DNA from: an uncultured Actinomycetes bacterium
GTDB taxonomy: Bacteria > Actinomycetota > Acidimicrobiia > IMCC26256 > PALSA-555
NCBI GenBank assembly: GCA_937927875.1
Contig: CALEYV010000052.1
Span: forward strand, 1-11,536
DNA: 11,536 bases
Reading direction: 5' to 3'
In this document: positions 1-7,705 of the stretch, piece by piece
Numbering within the stretch: the first letter of the stretch is position 1
How the letters are laid out: each line of letters starts with the position of its first letter
Position numbers and translations under genes: made by a program
Notes under the pieces: generated by a model
The model's database searches: none
What the model saw: the letters and a program-made list of their open reading frames with translations, nothing else
Told to the model about the DNA's origin: nothing

Positions 1-353
1 TCGGGACGATCCGCGAGACGCTGCAGGCGCTCGTCGACCACGCAGGGACCGGCTCGGTGGTCCGCTCGCTCCCGCTCGGGCCGGCCCGCACCGCGATGCA
101 AGGCCTGGCCCGCCTCGGCCTGGCACCGTTCGCGCCCTACCACTGGCTCCTCTACGGCGAGTCGCTGTGGTTCGACATCACGCGGGCCCGTGACGAGCTC
201 GGGTGGGAGCCGCGGCAGTCGAACGTGTCGATGATGATCGAGTCCTACGAGTGGTTCCTCGCACACCGCGCCGAGCTCGACGGGACGACCGGCTCCCACC
301 ACCAGTCACCGGCCCGGCTCGGCCTGCTCCGGGTCCTGAAGCAGCTGCACTAG
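1..353 (+). CDS. NAD-dependent epimerase/dehydratase, C-terminal fragment (5' end outside window)
   Basis: The reading frame is open from base 3 to the TAG at 351-353, giving about 116 visible residues; the start lies upstream of the window. The phrase FDITRARDELGWEPR, followed by a MIESYEWFLAHR helix, is typical of the C-terminal substrate-binding part of extended short-chain dehydrogenases of the NAD-dependent epimerase/dehydratase family (sugar-nucleotide epimerases, dehydratases and related enzymes). The Rossmann GxxGxxG and YxxxK catalytic motifs would be in the missing part, so the exact reaction cannot be told. It is the only + strand gene here. It converges on the glycosyltransferase-methyltransferase gene with only 13 bp between the two stop codons. 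A role in making an activated sugar for the neighbouring glycan genes is inference; it could instead act on a lipid or another NAD(P)-dependent substrate. Confidence 0.8.
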   Translation, partial: GTIRETLQALVDHAGTGSVVRSLPLGPARTAMQGLARLGLAPFAPYHWLLYGESLWFDITRARDELGWEPRQSNVSMMIESYEWFLAHRAELDGTTGSHHQSPARLGLLRVLKQLH

Positions 354-366
354 GACCGAGCGCGTG

Positions 367-1884
367 TCAGGCCGTCGGTGCCTTGTCGGCGACGGCGAGG
401 ATCGAGGTTCCGACGGGCAGGCTGACCCGTCCCACGAGCTGGCGCTCCAGGAGGGTCAGGGCCATGGCGAGCCGGTCGACGGGCACCGAGTCGTGCTCCA
501 GCCCGAGCCGAGGGCGACGCCGGCCCCGCACCCGGCGCTGCCACCACAGCGGCAGGACGAGCCAGCTGAACACGTGGGTGAGGATCCGGGGCTGGAAGCC
601 CGCCTCGCCGAGCTCGGCCGCCAGCTCTGCTCGCGAGTAGCGGCGCCGGTGGCCGAAGCGCTCGTCGGCCGGGCTCCAGAGCGACCGGTGCGCGGGGACG
701 GTCACGATGATCCGCCCGCCCGGCTTCAGCGCCCGGCGGGCCGCCCGCAGCGTCGCCGCCGGCTCGTCGAGGTGCTCGAGCACGTCGAGCAGCGACACGA
801 CGTCGACCGACGAGTCGGCGAGCGGGAGCGCGTCGAGGCCGCTCCGGACCGCGAGCAGCCCGTGCCGTAATCGGGCCGTGCGGGCGAGCGCGGCGTCGGG
901 CTCGATCGCGACGAGCCGGTCCGGGTTCCAGCCCAGCCTCGTGCTGACGGCCCCGGTCCCGGAACCGAGGTCGACGAGCCACGGCGACGCCGCGGCGAGG
1001 GGCGGCACGCGCCGGCTCGCGGTCGCGACGAGCGCCCCCTGGCTCCGGAACCACCAGAAGCCGCGCTCGGCCTGACGGATCCGCTCTTCGTCGGCGTCGA
1101 GGCGATCCCGGCCCTCGCGTCGACGGGTAGCGGCGACCCGGCCCACGTTGCGCCAGATCCGCGGCGTCGCCAGCACCATCGCCGCGCCGTCGCGCGCGAC
1201 GTGCACCTTCGATCGGTCGTCATGGCGCCAGTCGATCGGCACCTCCTGCACCGGGATGTCCAGGGCGCGCGCGATGCCGACCGCCTCGGCGTCCCACGCG
1301 TAGCCAGGCTCCCGGGACGCGGCGAGGATCGGGGCCCAGACGCGCGCCGACGCGGCCTTGGCGCCGCACTGGGTGTCAAGCACGCCGGGCGCGATCGTCG
1401 CCTGCAGCAGCCGGTTGTAGCTGCGGCCGAGGAACTCCCGGAGGTGGCTCTCGCGTCGGACGAGGCGTGACCCGGCGAGGTCGCGGGACCCGACGGCGAG
1501 GACGTCGGCCCGCTCGGCGACGTGCAGCAGCCGCGCCAGCTGCTCCAGCGGCGTCGAGAGGTCGAGGTCGCAGAAGACCCGCAACCGGGCCGTGCCGGCG
1601 GCCAGCCCGGCGCGAACGGCGGCGCCCTTCCCTTCGTGGGGGCGCGCCAGCAGCCGCACCGGCCGTCCCGGGTGATCGCGGATGAGCCGCTCGACGAGGC
1701 CGGGGGTGGCGTCGGTGCTGCCGTCGTCCACGAAGACGAGCTCGCTGCCGGCCGGCTGCTCGGCGATGAAGTCGACGAGCGCCGGCCCGAACTCCTCGAA
1801 GCGCGCCGCCTCGTTGAAGATCGGCACGACCAGCGTGAAGCCGACCCCGGGGCGGCGCCCGTCCGGCTCGTCGGGGACCGTCAT
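367..1884 (-). CDS. Fusion: GT2 (polyprenyl-phosphate-type) glycosyltransferase + class I SAM-dependent methyltransferase
   Basis: This 505-residue protein contains two enzymes. Residues about 15-250 form a GT-A glycosyltransferase of family 2: VPIFNE (20-25), VDDGSTD (52-58) for nucleotide binding, the metal-binding DLDLSTP (106-112), and DTQCGAK (170-176), a signature of DPM1/GtrB-like enzymes that move a sugar from a nucleotide donor to polyprenyl phosphate on the inner membrane face. Residues about 275-430 form a class I methyltransferase: SAM motif I VDLGSGTG (304-311), acidic IEPD (327-330), DVLEHL (367-372), LKPGGRIIVTVPAH (386-399) and GHRRRYS (411-417). No multi-spanning membrane domain follows, unlike GtrB. 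The ATG at 1884 overlaps the TGA of the upstream membrane protein (ATGA), so translation is probably coupled. The methyl acceptor is unknown; methylation of a sugar or lipid-linked sugar is inference. Confidence 0.88.
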   Translation of the reverse strand: MTVPDEPDGRRPGVGFTLVVPIFNEAARFEEFGPALVDFIAEQPAGSELVFVDDGSTDATPGLVERLIRDHPGRPVRLLARPHEGKGAAVRAGLAAGTARLRVFCDLDLSTPLEQLARLLHVAERADVLAVGSRDLAGSRLVRRESHLREFLGRSYNRLLQATIAPGVLDTQCGAKAASARVWAPILAASREPGYAWDAEAVGIARALDIPVQEVPIDWRHDDRSKVHVARDGAAMVLATPRIWRNVGRVAATRRREGRDRLDADEERIRQAERGFWWFRSQGALVATASRRVPPLAAASPWLVDLGSGTGAVSTRLGWNPDRLVAIEPDAALARTARLRHGLLAVRSGLDALPLADSSVDVVSLLDVLEHLDEPAATLRAARRALKPGGRIIVTVPAHRSLWSPADERFGHRRRYSRAELAAELGEAGFQPRILTHVFSWLVLPLWWQRRVRGRRRPRLGLEHDSVPVDRLAMALTLLERQLVGRVSLPVGTSILAVADKAPTA

Positions 1885-3896
1885 CCGCCGAAGGCGGTCG
1901 TCCTGGCCGGGGTGATCGGACGGACGAAGAGCGCCACCGTCTCACGGTCGAACTCCTGCTGCAGCGCCGCGTAACGGTCGAAGCGGGCGGCCCAGCTCGG
2001 GTCGAGCATCAGGTAGTGGAGGTTCGCGATCGCGACCAGCTCGCGCGACTGGATGAGGGGCGTCGGGTCGCCGCCGCCCGGGGCCAGGCGGGCCAGGTTC
2101 GGCAGGTCCCCGCGCCGGAGCGCCGCCAGGCCGGCCAGGGTCAGGCGGAGCCCGTGCTGGCGGATGTAGCTGCTCACCTCGGCCGTGACGCGGCCGAGGT
2201 CCCGGCGGTCCCGAGCCGACATCCCCTCCGCGAACGCCATCCGGCTGCTGCCGGCGGGCGCGCGCAGCGCACCGTCGCCGGTGCGGAGCAGGAGCTCGGA
2301 CCGGGCGTTGCGGCCGTTGTAGCGGCGGGCCGGACCCAGCTGGCGGACCAGCGATTCGTCGTGGGCGACGAAGGTGATGTCGCGGTCCTGCAGGGCGGCG
2401 AGCACGGTGGTGTTGTACGGGCTGGCGAAGCTGCGGAACAGGTCGTCGACGAGCAGCGGGCCGCGCTGGGCCAGCCGGCCGAGCTGGTCGTTCAGCTGCC
2501 GGGCGGGGCCGATCGCCCACTCCTGGGAGTTCGGCCCGTCGGCCAGGTTGGCGAAGGGCAGGTTCAGCGCCGAGAGCACCACGACCACGACGGTGAACCC
2601 GACGACGAGCGCGAGGGACGCCGTGCGACGGGTCAGGTCGAGGCGTCGCACGACCGCCACGAGGATGGCGAAGAAGACGAACGCGGCGAGGGGCCACAGC
2701 CAGCGCCACTGGTGCGGGGTGTAGGGGCCGAACACGTTGACCGGGCTCTGGGCCGCGGTCGCCAGCGCCACCGGCAGCGCGACGGCGGCCGTGACGACGC
2801 CGAGCACCGCGGCTCGGTCGGAGCGACGGCGAGCGTCCCACCAGCACCCGGCGAGCACGCCGACCAGGGCGGCCAGCGCGACGACGGCCAGCCCCAGCGA
2901 CGGCGGGGTCCAACCCCGGCTGCCCACAAAGAAGGTGTGGTCGACGGACGGGCGGAACCACCACGGCGGCAGCGCCGACACCGACGCCACGATGAGGGTC
3001 CCGGTCCGCCACCCGATCGTCTGGAGGTGCGCATCGCGGGCGGTGCGAGCGAGACGGGTGAGGTTGCCCGGTCCGCTGCTCGTGAACTGCTCCACGAGCG
3101 GCTGGATCCAGCAGATGACGAGCACCACCGCGCTCACGCCGACCGCGCGCGTCAGGCCCCGGCGGTCGGGCGCGTCGTCAGCGTCCGACCGGTGCTGGCG
3201 GCGGAGGGTGAGCACGAGCCCGATCACGCCCCAGCCCAGCAGGGCCGGGACCAGGGCGGCGTAGCTGAGGTGGGTCTGCAGGAGCAGGCTCGCCACCCCA
3301 GCGGCGAACGGGATCGCGACCAGGTCGCCGCAGGTCATCGACCAGACGAGCACGAGGAAGAACAGGAAGGGGATGAGCAGGCTGTGCGGTGGCCACGGCT
3401 CGAAGAGCAGCTCGCTGCCCATGGCCCACGCCAGCGCGGCGACGACCGCCATCGAGACGGCGCCGAGCAGCGGACCGCCGCGCCGGTGCGCGAAGACGGC
3501 GATGCCGATGATGGCGAGGACGTTGATGAGCGCCACGCCGACCGCGACGCCGGCCGCGCCGCCGAGCAGCTGGACCGGAACCGCCAGCAGGTCGAACATC
3601 AGCGGGCCGGGATGGTTCAGGTCGATATGCGCGCTGACCGAGCCCGACGACCAGGTCCCGAGCAGCGGGACGTGGTGGCCGAACACGTCCAGCGACCGAA
3701 TCTGGAACAGCCCGTCGTCACCGACCGGGATCCATCCCCGGTTCAAGGCCCGGACCGTCGCGACGACGACGGGAACCACCGCCGCCACGACCGCGGCCAG
3801 GAACAGGCGGCCCGTCAACAGTGACGAGGACGACGGCGTTCCGGTGGTGGTGGCCGCGTCCGGCGTGACCGTCCCGACGTCGGCGCCGCCGGTCAC
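1881..3896 (-). CDS. Multi-spanning membrane protein, GT-C-type glycosyltransferase-like (paralog 1)
   Basis: With the GTG start at 3896 this is 671 residues. The frame stays open up to 4187, but that extension overlaps the upstream gene, reads as low-complexity Arg/Ser/Pro, and lacks the strong GGGAGGGG sequence just before 3896. After a short Ser/Thr-rich N-terminus come about 11-12 hydrophobic segments (roughly 31-445), then a soluble C-terminal domain (about 446-671), probably extracytoplasmic. The first loop has the acidic stretch GDDGLFQIRSLDV (59-71), followed by NHPGPL (94-99). WIQPLVEQ (263-270) with downstream GNL, and LPPWWFRPS (309-317), are shared with the protein at 9917-11536. 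The topology and acidic first loop resemble GT-C glycosyltransferases, which use polyprenyl-phosphate sugars outside the membrane. Activity and substrate are inference. It lies 76 bp downstream of a relative and overlaps the GT2 fusion gene by 4 bp. Confidence 0.75.
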   Translation of the reverse strand: MTGGADVGTVTPDAATTTGTPSSSSLLTGRLFLAAVVAAVVPVVVATVRALNRGWIPVGDDGLFQIRSLDVFGHHVPLLGTWSSGSVSAHIDLNHPGPLMFDLLAVPVQLLGGAAGVAVGVALINVLAIIGIAVFAHRRGGPLLGAVSMAVVAALAWAMGSELLFEPWPPHSLLIPFLFFLVLVWSMTCGDLVAIPFAAGVASLLLQTHLSYAALVPALLGWGVIGLVLTLRRQHRSDADDAPDRRGLTRAVGVSAVVLVICWIQPLVEQFTSSGPGNLTRLARTARDAHLQTIGWRTGTLIVASVSALPPWWFRPSVDHTFFVGSRGWTPPSLGLAVVALAALVGVLAGCWWDARRRSDRAAVLGVVTAAVALPVALATAAQSPVNVFGPYTPHQWRWLWPLAAFVFFAILVAVVRRLDLTRRTASLALVVGFTVVVVVLSALNLPFANLADGPNSQEWAIGPARQLNDQLGRLAQRGPLLVDDLFRSFASPYNTTVLAALQDRDITFVAHDESLVRQLGPARRYNGRNARSELLLRTGDGALRAPAGSSRMAFAEGMSARDRRDLGRVTAEVSSYIRQHGLRLTLAGLAALRRGDLPNLARLAPGGGDPTPLIQSRELVAIANLHYLMLDPSWAARFDRYAALQQEFDRETVALFVRPITPARTTAFGG

Positions 3897-3900
3897 CGCG

Positions 3901-3908
3901 CCCCTCCC
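3901..3908 (-). promoter_or_regulatory. Shine-Dalgarno site that fixes the start at 3896
   Basis: On the - strand the sequence reads GGGAGGGG, then CGCG, then GTG. This is the best ribosome-binding site in the window and supports the GTG at 3896 over the longer frame reaching 4187. The 76 bp between the two membrane-protein genes (3897-3972) holds nothing else I can recognise, so the genes are probably cotranscribed. Confidence 0.7.
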
Positions 3909-3972
3909 GGTCGCGCCGCACCCGCGTCGGACTGTCGGCGCGCCAGCCGCGACGGGATGTGCGGCATGCGCG

Positions 3973-5907
3973 TCAGCCCGTGACCGACGGTGGCGCCAGG
4001 AAGACCGCGGCCGGGAGCCCGAGATCCGACAGCCGGGCCAGCTGGCGCCGGGGCAACGCGGGCAGGCGGGGGTCGAGCGTGGTCGCGAACAGCTCGCCGT
4101 CGACGCCCGGGACCAGGTCCGACAGCCCGGCGGCCTGGAGCTCGCGCACGATGGCGTCGTGCAGCCGTAGGTACTCCACGCGCTCACGGGCGTTGCGGGG
4201 GTCGTAGTACGCGATCTGGCGGGCCTCGGGCTTGGCCTGCCAGTACGCGATGTTGGTGCCGATGGCGAGGTGCACGACGGCCGTGGCGTCGCGGGAGGAG
4301 AGGACCCGATGCGGGGTGACCGGCCCGCGGTACAGGGCTGGCGCGCCGACGTCGAAGCCCTCGCGCTCGAGCTCGTTGATGAGACCGAAGCCCTGCGCCC
4401 CGAGGGACGCCGGGTCTCCGAACGTGACGAGGTACCGGCCCGCCCGTCCCGAGTGCAGACCGGGCTGGCGGTCGAGAGCGCGAACGGTCGGCGGGATGAC
4501 GGCGCCGAGGGTCGCCGAGAGCCGCGGCGTCGGGAACTCGACCCGGGCGGCGTCGATCCCGAACAGCACCGTGAGGACGACCGTGGCGGCCACGAGCACC
4601 GCGGCGCCGGCCGTCGCGGCCCGCGACCGCGGGCCGGGTCCGAGCCGCCCGCCGATGAGCACGGCCAGGGTCCAGCCGACCGCCACGACCATGAGGACGT
4701 CCACGCCCCACGCCCAGAGCACGAGGTAGTACCAGAGGACCCCGAAGATGCGGCTGATCGAGAAGACGCCGAGCAGCAGCGTCGCGGCGATCACCGCGTG
4801 GAGCCGGAGGATCGACCCGAGCCGCAGTCGCCACGCGACGAGGACCGAACCGAGCCACGCCGCGAGGAAGAAGGAGCCCGGGACGACCGAGCCGGTCGTG
4901 ACGTCGACGTGCGACGTGGTCGGGACCAGCGCCTTCGTGATCGGCGTGACGGGGTTGAGGTGCGCGAGGAGGACCTTGATCCCCTCCCGCAGCCCCACCG
5001 TCGACTGGGGCGGGTTGCGGAAGTAGTCGAAGAGGACCTGCAGGTTGCCGTGCGAGGTCGTGAGCTGCTCGACCACCGGCGGGATCCAGACGAGGACCGC
5101 CACCGCGCCCGTGATCGCGGTCCACCGCGCGAACCGCCGTACGACGTCTCGGTCGTCGCGGCGCCGGTACGTCTGGTAGCCGGCGAACGCGACGGCGGCC
5201 ACGCCGACGCCGACGGTAAGACCGAGGTAGGCGACCTCGGTCTGCGCGCACAGCGATCCCGCGAACACGGCGACCGGCATGAGCGCCAGGTCGCCGTCGA
5301 TGATCGACCACGCCGCGAGCAGGAACACCAGCCACCAGAGGGCGGGGAGGTACGGGTTCCAAGCCTGGGTCAGGAGCACCGGGCCGAAGCCGTGGAGCAG
5401 CACGGCGAGCCCAGCCGCGACGCCCAGCACGAGGCCGAGCCCCGCGCGGCGGTTGGCGATCCAGAGCAGCAGGCCGATGGCGAGCAGGTGCACCATGACC
5501 GAGGCGGCTTCCATCGCCCAGGCACTCGCCCCGAAGATCTCGTAGAAGGGCCAGAGGAGGTAGAAGCTCAGCGGGCCGGGGTGACTGCCCTGGTGGCCGA
5601 GCGGCCCGATCCGTCCGGCCAGGCCGATCAGCGGCGGGTGGCTGCTCCAGACGTCGCGCAGGCGCATCTCGGTCCACGCCATGTCGAGGAGCGGGTACCA
5701 GCGCGGGTGCAGCAGCGCGACGAGGGCCACGACCAGCGGCACCGCCAGCAGCACGAAGAGCGCGATCGGCACTGCGTGTCGACGATCGATGCGCACACGA
5801 CGCCGGCCCGACGACGGGCCGGCCGGTGCGACCGGTGCCCCGGTGCGCTCGTCGGGTGGCTCGGCGACGTCGCGCAATGGCGTGCGCGACGACTGGGCGA
5901 ACTCCAC
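3973..5907 (-). CDS. Multi-spanning membrane protein, GT-C-type glycosyltransferase-like (divergent paralog 2)
   Basis: This 644-residue protein has a hydrophilic N-terminus (1-44, Arg-rich at 35-43), about 11-12 hydrophobic segments (45-450) and a soluble C-terminal domain (about 455-644). It aligns by eye with the protein at 1881-3896: the first-loop pattern W-x-P-x-x-D-x4-[QE]-x-R-x-x-D-V (W70, D75, E80, R82, D85), SHPGPL (108-113) and WIPPVVEQ (274-281) followed by HGNL. The C-terminal domains share a G-x-x-LV opening and an ELEREG-like segment. Acidic residues in the first outer loop suit a GT-C glycosyltransferase, with the family pattern as the only support. The GTG start at 5907 has no Shine-Dalgarno sequence but has a -10-like hexamer 8 nt upstream, so the message may be leaderless. 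A later in-frame start (for example V14) cannot be excluded. The gene lies 52 bp downstream of the oxidoreductase. Confidence 0.75.
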   Translation of the reverse strand: MEFAQSSRTPLRDVAEPPDERTGAPVAPAGPSSGRRRVRIDRRHAVPIALFVLLAVPLVVALVALLHPRWYPLLDMAWTEMRLRDVWSSHPPLIGLAGRIGPLGHQGSHPGPLSFYLLWPFYEIFGASAWAMEAASVMVHLLAIGLLLWIANRRAGLGLVLGVAAGLAVLLHGFGPVLLTQAWNPYLPALWWLVFLLAAWSIIDGDLALMPVAVFAGSLCAQTEVAYLGLTVGVGVAAVAFAGYQTYRRRDDRDVVRRFARWTAITGAVAVLVWIPPVVEQLTTSHGNLQVLFDYFRNPPQSTVGLREGIKVLLAHLNPVTPITKALVPTTSHVDVTTGSVVPGSFFLAAWLGSVLVAWRLRLGSILRLHAVIAATLLLGVFSISRIFGVLWYYLVLWAWGVDVLMVVAVGWTLAVLIGGRLGPGPRSRAATAGAAVLVAATVVLTVLFGIDAARVEFPTPRLSATLGAVIPPTVRALDRQPGLHSGRAGRYLVTFGDPASLGAQGFGLINELEREGFDVGAPALYRGPVTPHRVLSSRDATAVVHLAIGTNIAYWQAKPEARQIAYYDPRNARERVEYLRLHDAIVRELQAAGLSDLVPGVDGELFATTLDPRLPALPRRQLARLSDLGLPAAVFLAPPSVTG

Positions 5908-5915
5908 GGACGGGG

Positions 5916-5921
5916 AATGTA
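5916..5921 (-). promoter_or_regulatory. Candidate -10 element (TACATT) for a leaderless transcript
   Basis: TACATT fits the actinobacterial TANNNT -10 pattern and ends 8 nt before the GTG at 5907, so transcription would begin at or next to the start codon. No -35 hexamer is recognisable. A small inverted repeat, CGAAG-CGC-CTTCG (5924-5936), lies directly upstream. The rest of the 52-bp gap holds nothing I recognise. Readthrough from the oxidoreductase gene is the alternative. Confidence 0.35.
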
Positions 5922-5959
5922 TCCGAAGCGCCTTCGAACGCCGCTGCAGCGAGTGTTGA

Positions 5960-7384
5960 TCAGGCCGCCGACAGGAACTGATCGCAGTTCCGGCTGGCGA
6001 TGGCCATGATGGCCGCTTGCGGGTTCACGCCCGGCGCGTCGGGCAGCAGCGACGCGTCGTTCACTCGCAGGTTCGTATAGCCCCAGACGCGACCGAAGCT
6101 GTCGGCACCGGTGCGATCACGGTTCTCGCCCATCCGAACCGTCGACGTCAGGTGCACCGTCATGAGGTTCGTGCGACTCCTGGTGGCGGCGTCCCACCAG
6201 CTGCCGAGCTCGTCGGTGTGCCGCACGACCGTCGCTTGGGCGACCGACGGGTAGAGCTCGAACGCGCCCGCCGCGAGCATCAGCTCGCCGAGGTGCACGA
6301 GGCCACGGGCGAGGCGGCTCATGTCGCTGTCGGTGAGGTGGTACGTCACGACCGGCGCCTGCAGACCCGGCACCGCGGTCACCCGGCCCGCGCCGTCGCT
6401 GCGGATGGCCGCGTAGTACACGGTGACGCGCTCCCAGTCTGCGAGCGCCTCTCGGTAGTCCGCCGTCGAGTCAGCCAGGGCCAGCGCCACGTGGCCGCGG
6501 CTGCTCGCCGAACCGCCGATGGTGAGGTTGGGCGCGAACTCGGTGATCCGGTGCATCGGCACGTCGCCGTGGTCGAGCCGGTGCGGGAACCGGGCCGCGA
6601 TCTTGACCGTGGGATGCAGCTTGAGACCGACGCCGATGCGCCGGCGGATCCCGCTGCGCTGCAGCAGCGCGGGCGTCTGGATCGCGCCGGCGCAGACGAA
6701 CACGTGGTCAGCGCGGATCGTGAGCGGCCCTGGCTCGGCGCCGCGACGCTGGCAGCGGACCCCCACGACGCGGTCGCCGTCCTTCAGCAGCCGCAGCACC
6801 GTGCAGTCGGGGATGATCCGCGTCCCCGCGTCCACCGCCTTCGGCAGCAACGTCCGGGCCATGGTCTGCTTCACGCCCCGTCCCCCGTCGGCGGGGTTGC
6901 GGAACACGCGCGGGAACTCCACCGCCCGCCAGCCGAGCTTCGTCGCGCCACGCTCGAGCACGGCCGACGACGGGGGCGGTGCGCCGGGCAGCCGCGAGAC
7001 CGACAGCTCGGCCTCGATCGACGCCGCGTAGCGATCCAGGACGGCAGGACTGAACTCATCGATCTGGTACTCGCGGTGCCACTCGTTCGCGAGGTCGGCG
7101 GGCAGCCGGTGGTACAGCCCGCTGTTGATCTCGGTGCTGCCGCCGACGCAGCGACCCTCGGCATACGCGATGCCGGGCTTCCCGAGCGCGGCCGACGGGC
7201 CCCGGTTGCGGTACTTCGTGACCATCTCCTCGAGCGAGAACGGCTCGAGCGCGTCGGGGTCGACCCACGGTCCTTCCTCGACCACGGTGACGTCGCGGCC
7301 CGCCGCCGCCAGCGTCGCGGCCGTGACCGCGCCGCCGGCGCCCGACCCGACCACCAGGACCTCGGTGTCGAGCGTGGCCGTCAC
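5960..7384 (-). CDS. GMC-family FAD-dependent oxidoreductase
   Basis: This 474-residue protein starts at the GTG at 7384, which overlaps the TGA of the upstream small gene (GTGA); the frame upstream of it is Arg-rich noise. Residues 7-45 are an FAD-binding Rossmann start (LVVGSGAGG, then VVEEGPW with the glutamate for the ribose). GRCVGGSTEINSGLYHRLP matches the glucose-methanol-choline oxidoreductase signature, and VFVCAGAIQTPALLQRSG is the second FAD-contacting stretch. In the C-terminal domain, the catalytic pair is H411 (in VHLTSTVRMG) and N454 (in GVNPQAAIMAIA). The family oxidises alcohols or sterols by hydride transfer to FAD. This one is short for the family, and no signal peptide or Tat motif is seen, so it is probably cytoplasmic. 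Its substrate is unknown; a lipid alcohol or glycan precursor is inference from the neighbours. Confidence 0.9.
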   Translation of the reverse strand: MTATLDTEVLVVGSGAGGAVTAATLAAAGRDVTVVEEGPWVDPDALEPFSLEEMVTKYRNRGPSAALGKPGIAYAEGRCVGGSTEINSGLYHRLPADLANEWHREYQIDEFSPAVLDRYAASIEAELSVSRLPGAPPPSSAVLERGATKLGWRAVEFPRVFRNPADGGRGVKQTMARTLLPKAVDAGTRIIPDCTVLRLLKDGDRVVGVRCQRRGAEPGPLTIRADHVFVCAGAIQTPALLQRSGIRRRIGVGLKLHPTVKIAARFPHRLDHGDVPMHRITEFAPNLTIGGSASSRGHVALALADSTADYREALADWERVTVYYAAIRSDGAGRVTAVPGLQAPVVTYHLTDSDMSRLARGLVHLGELMLAAGAFELYPSVAQATVVRHTDELGSWWDAATRSRTNLMTVHLTSTVRMGENRDRTGADSFGRVWGYTNLRVNDASLLPDAPGVNPQAAIMAIASRNCDQFLSAA

Positions 7385-7704
7385 GCCGGTTCCGGCTCCA
7401 GCTCGTTCTCGGCGAACAGGACGAGCGACTGGAGCAGCCGCACGTACTGGCGAACCACGTCGAAGCGGCTCGCCTTCCAGCGCTCGAGGCGGGCGCGCAG
7501 CGCCTGCGGGTCGTAGCGGCCTACGGCCGCCTCGAGGCGGGGCCAGGCGCCGAGCAGGAGCGACTCCGAGGCGACGCCGGCGCGCAGGTACTCCGGCATG
7601 GCCCGCAAGGCGTTGTCGACGTAGTCCTCGATCGCGGCGCGCCGTCGCTCGTCGTCGTTGGGGTTCACGAGTGTGGCGACGACGGCGCGCTCGAACCACA
7701 GCAC
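7381..7704 (-). CDS. Small helical protein translationally coupled to the GMC oxidoreductase
   Basis: This 107-residue protein is predicted mostly helical and has no signal peptide or membrane segment. Visible features are an acidic/basic patch (NPNDDERRR), the stretch RAMPEYLRAGVASESLLLGAWPRL, and a C-terminal LLQSLVLFAENELEPEP. Its stop overlaps the GTG of the oxidoreductase by 4 bp, so the two are almost certainly made together and may form a complex. Small partner proteins are known for some GMC enzymes (for example the gluconate 2-dehydrogenase small subunit, usually Tat-exported). This one is not clearly that family and lacks a leader. From memory, unverified, mycobacteria also have a small gene beside a GMC oxidoreductase. 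The GTG start lacks a Shine-Dalgarno sequence and has a -10-like hexamer 7 nt upstream, suggesting leaderless expression. The function is unassigned. Confidence 0.8.
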   Translation of the reverse strand: MLWFERAVVATLVNPNDDERRRAAIEDYVDNALRAMPEYLRAGVASESLLLGAWPRLEAAVGRYDPQALRARLERWKASRFDVVRQYVRLLQSLVLFAENELEPEPA

Positions 7705-7705
7705 G

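Noticed and set aside
354..366. Terminator between the convergent epimerase and GT2-methyltransferase genes
   Set aside because: The 13-bp gap has no inverted repeat or T-run that I can see.
350..1054. Second - strand frame inside the GT2-methyltransferase gene
   Set aside because: It is Arg/Pro/Ala-rich without motifs, while the other frame carries complete methyltransferase motifs.
2016..3824. A 602-codon open frame on the + strand opposite a membrane-protein gene (also long ones at 4270-6009 and 6017-7516)
   Set aside because: The translations are rich in Arg, Gly, Asp, Glu and Gln with no family motifs. They are antisense shadows produced by extreme third-position GC in the - strand genes.
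3897..4187. N-terminal extension of the membrane protein ending at 1881
   Set aside because: It overlaps the upstream gene, reads as compositional noise, and the GTG at 3896 has a strong ribosome-binding site.
5924..5936. Short inverted repeat CGAAG-CGC-CTTCG between the oxidoreductase and the middle membrane protein as a terminator
   Set aside because: A 5-bp stem without a T-run is too weak; an operator role is possible but unsupported.
7385..7699. N-terminal extension of the GMC oxidoreductase
   Set aside because: It is Arg/Ala/Pro-rich, overlaps the plausible small gene in another frame, and the Rossmann FAD motif starts right after the GTG at 7384.
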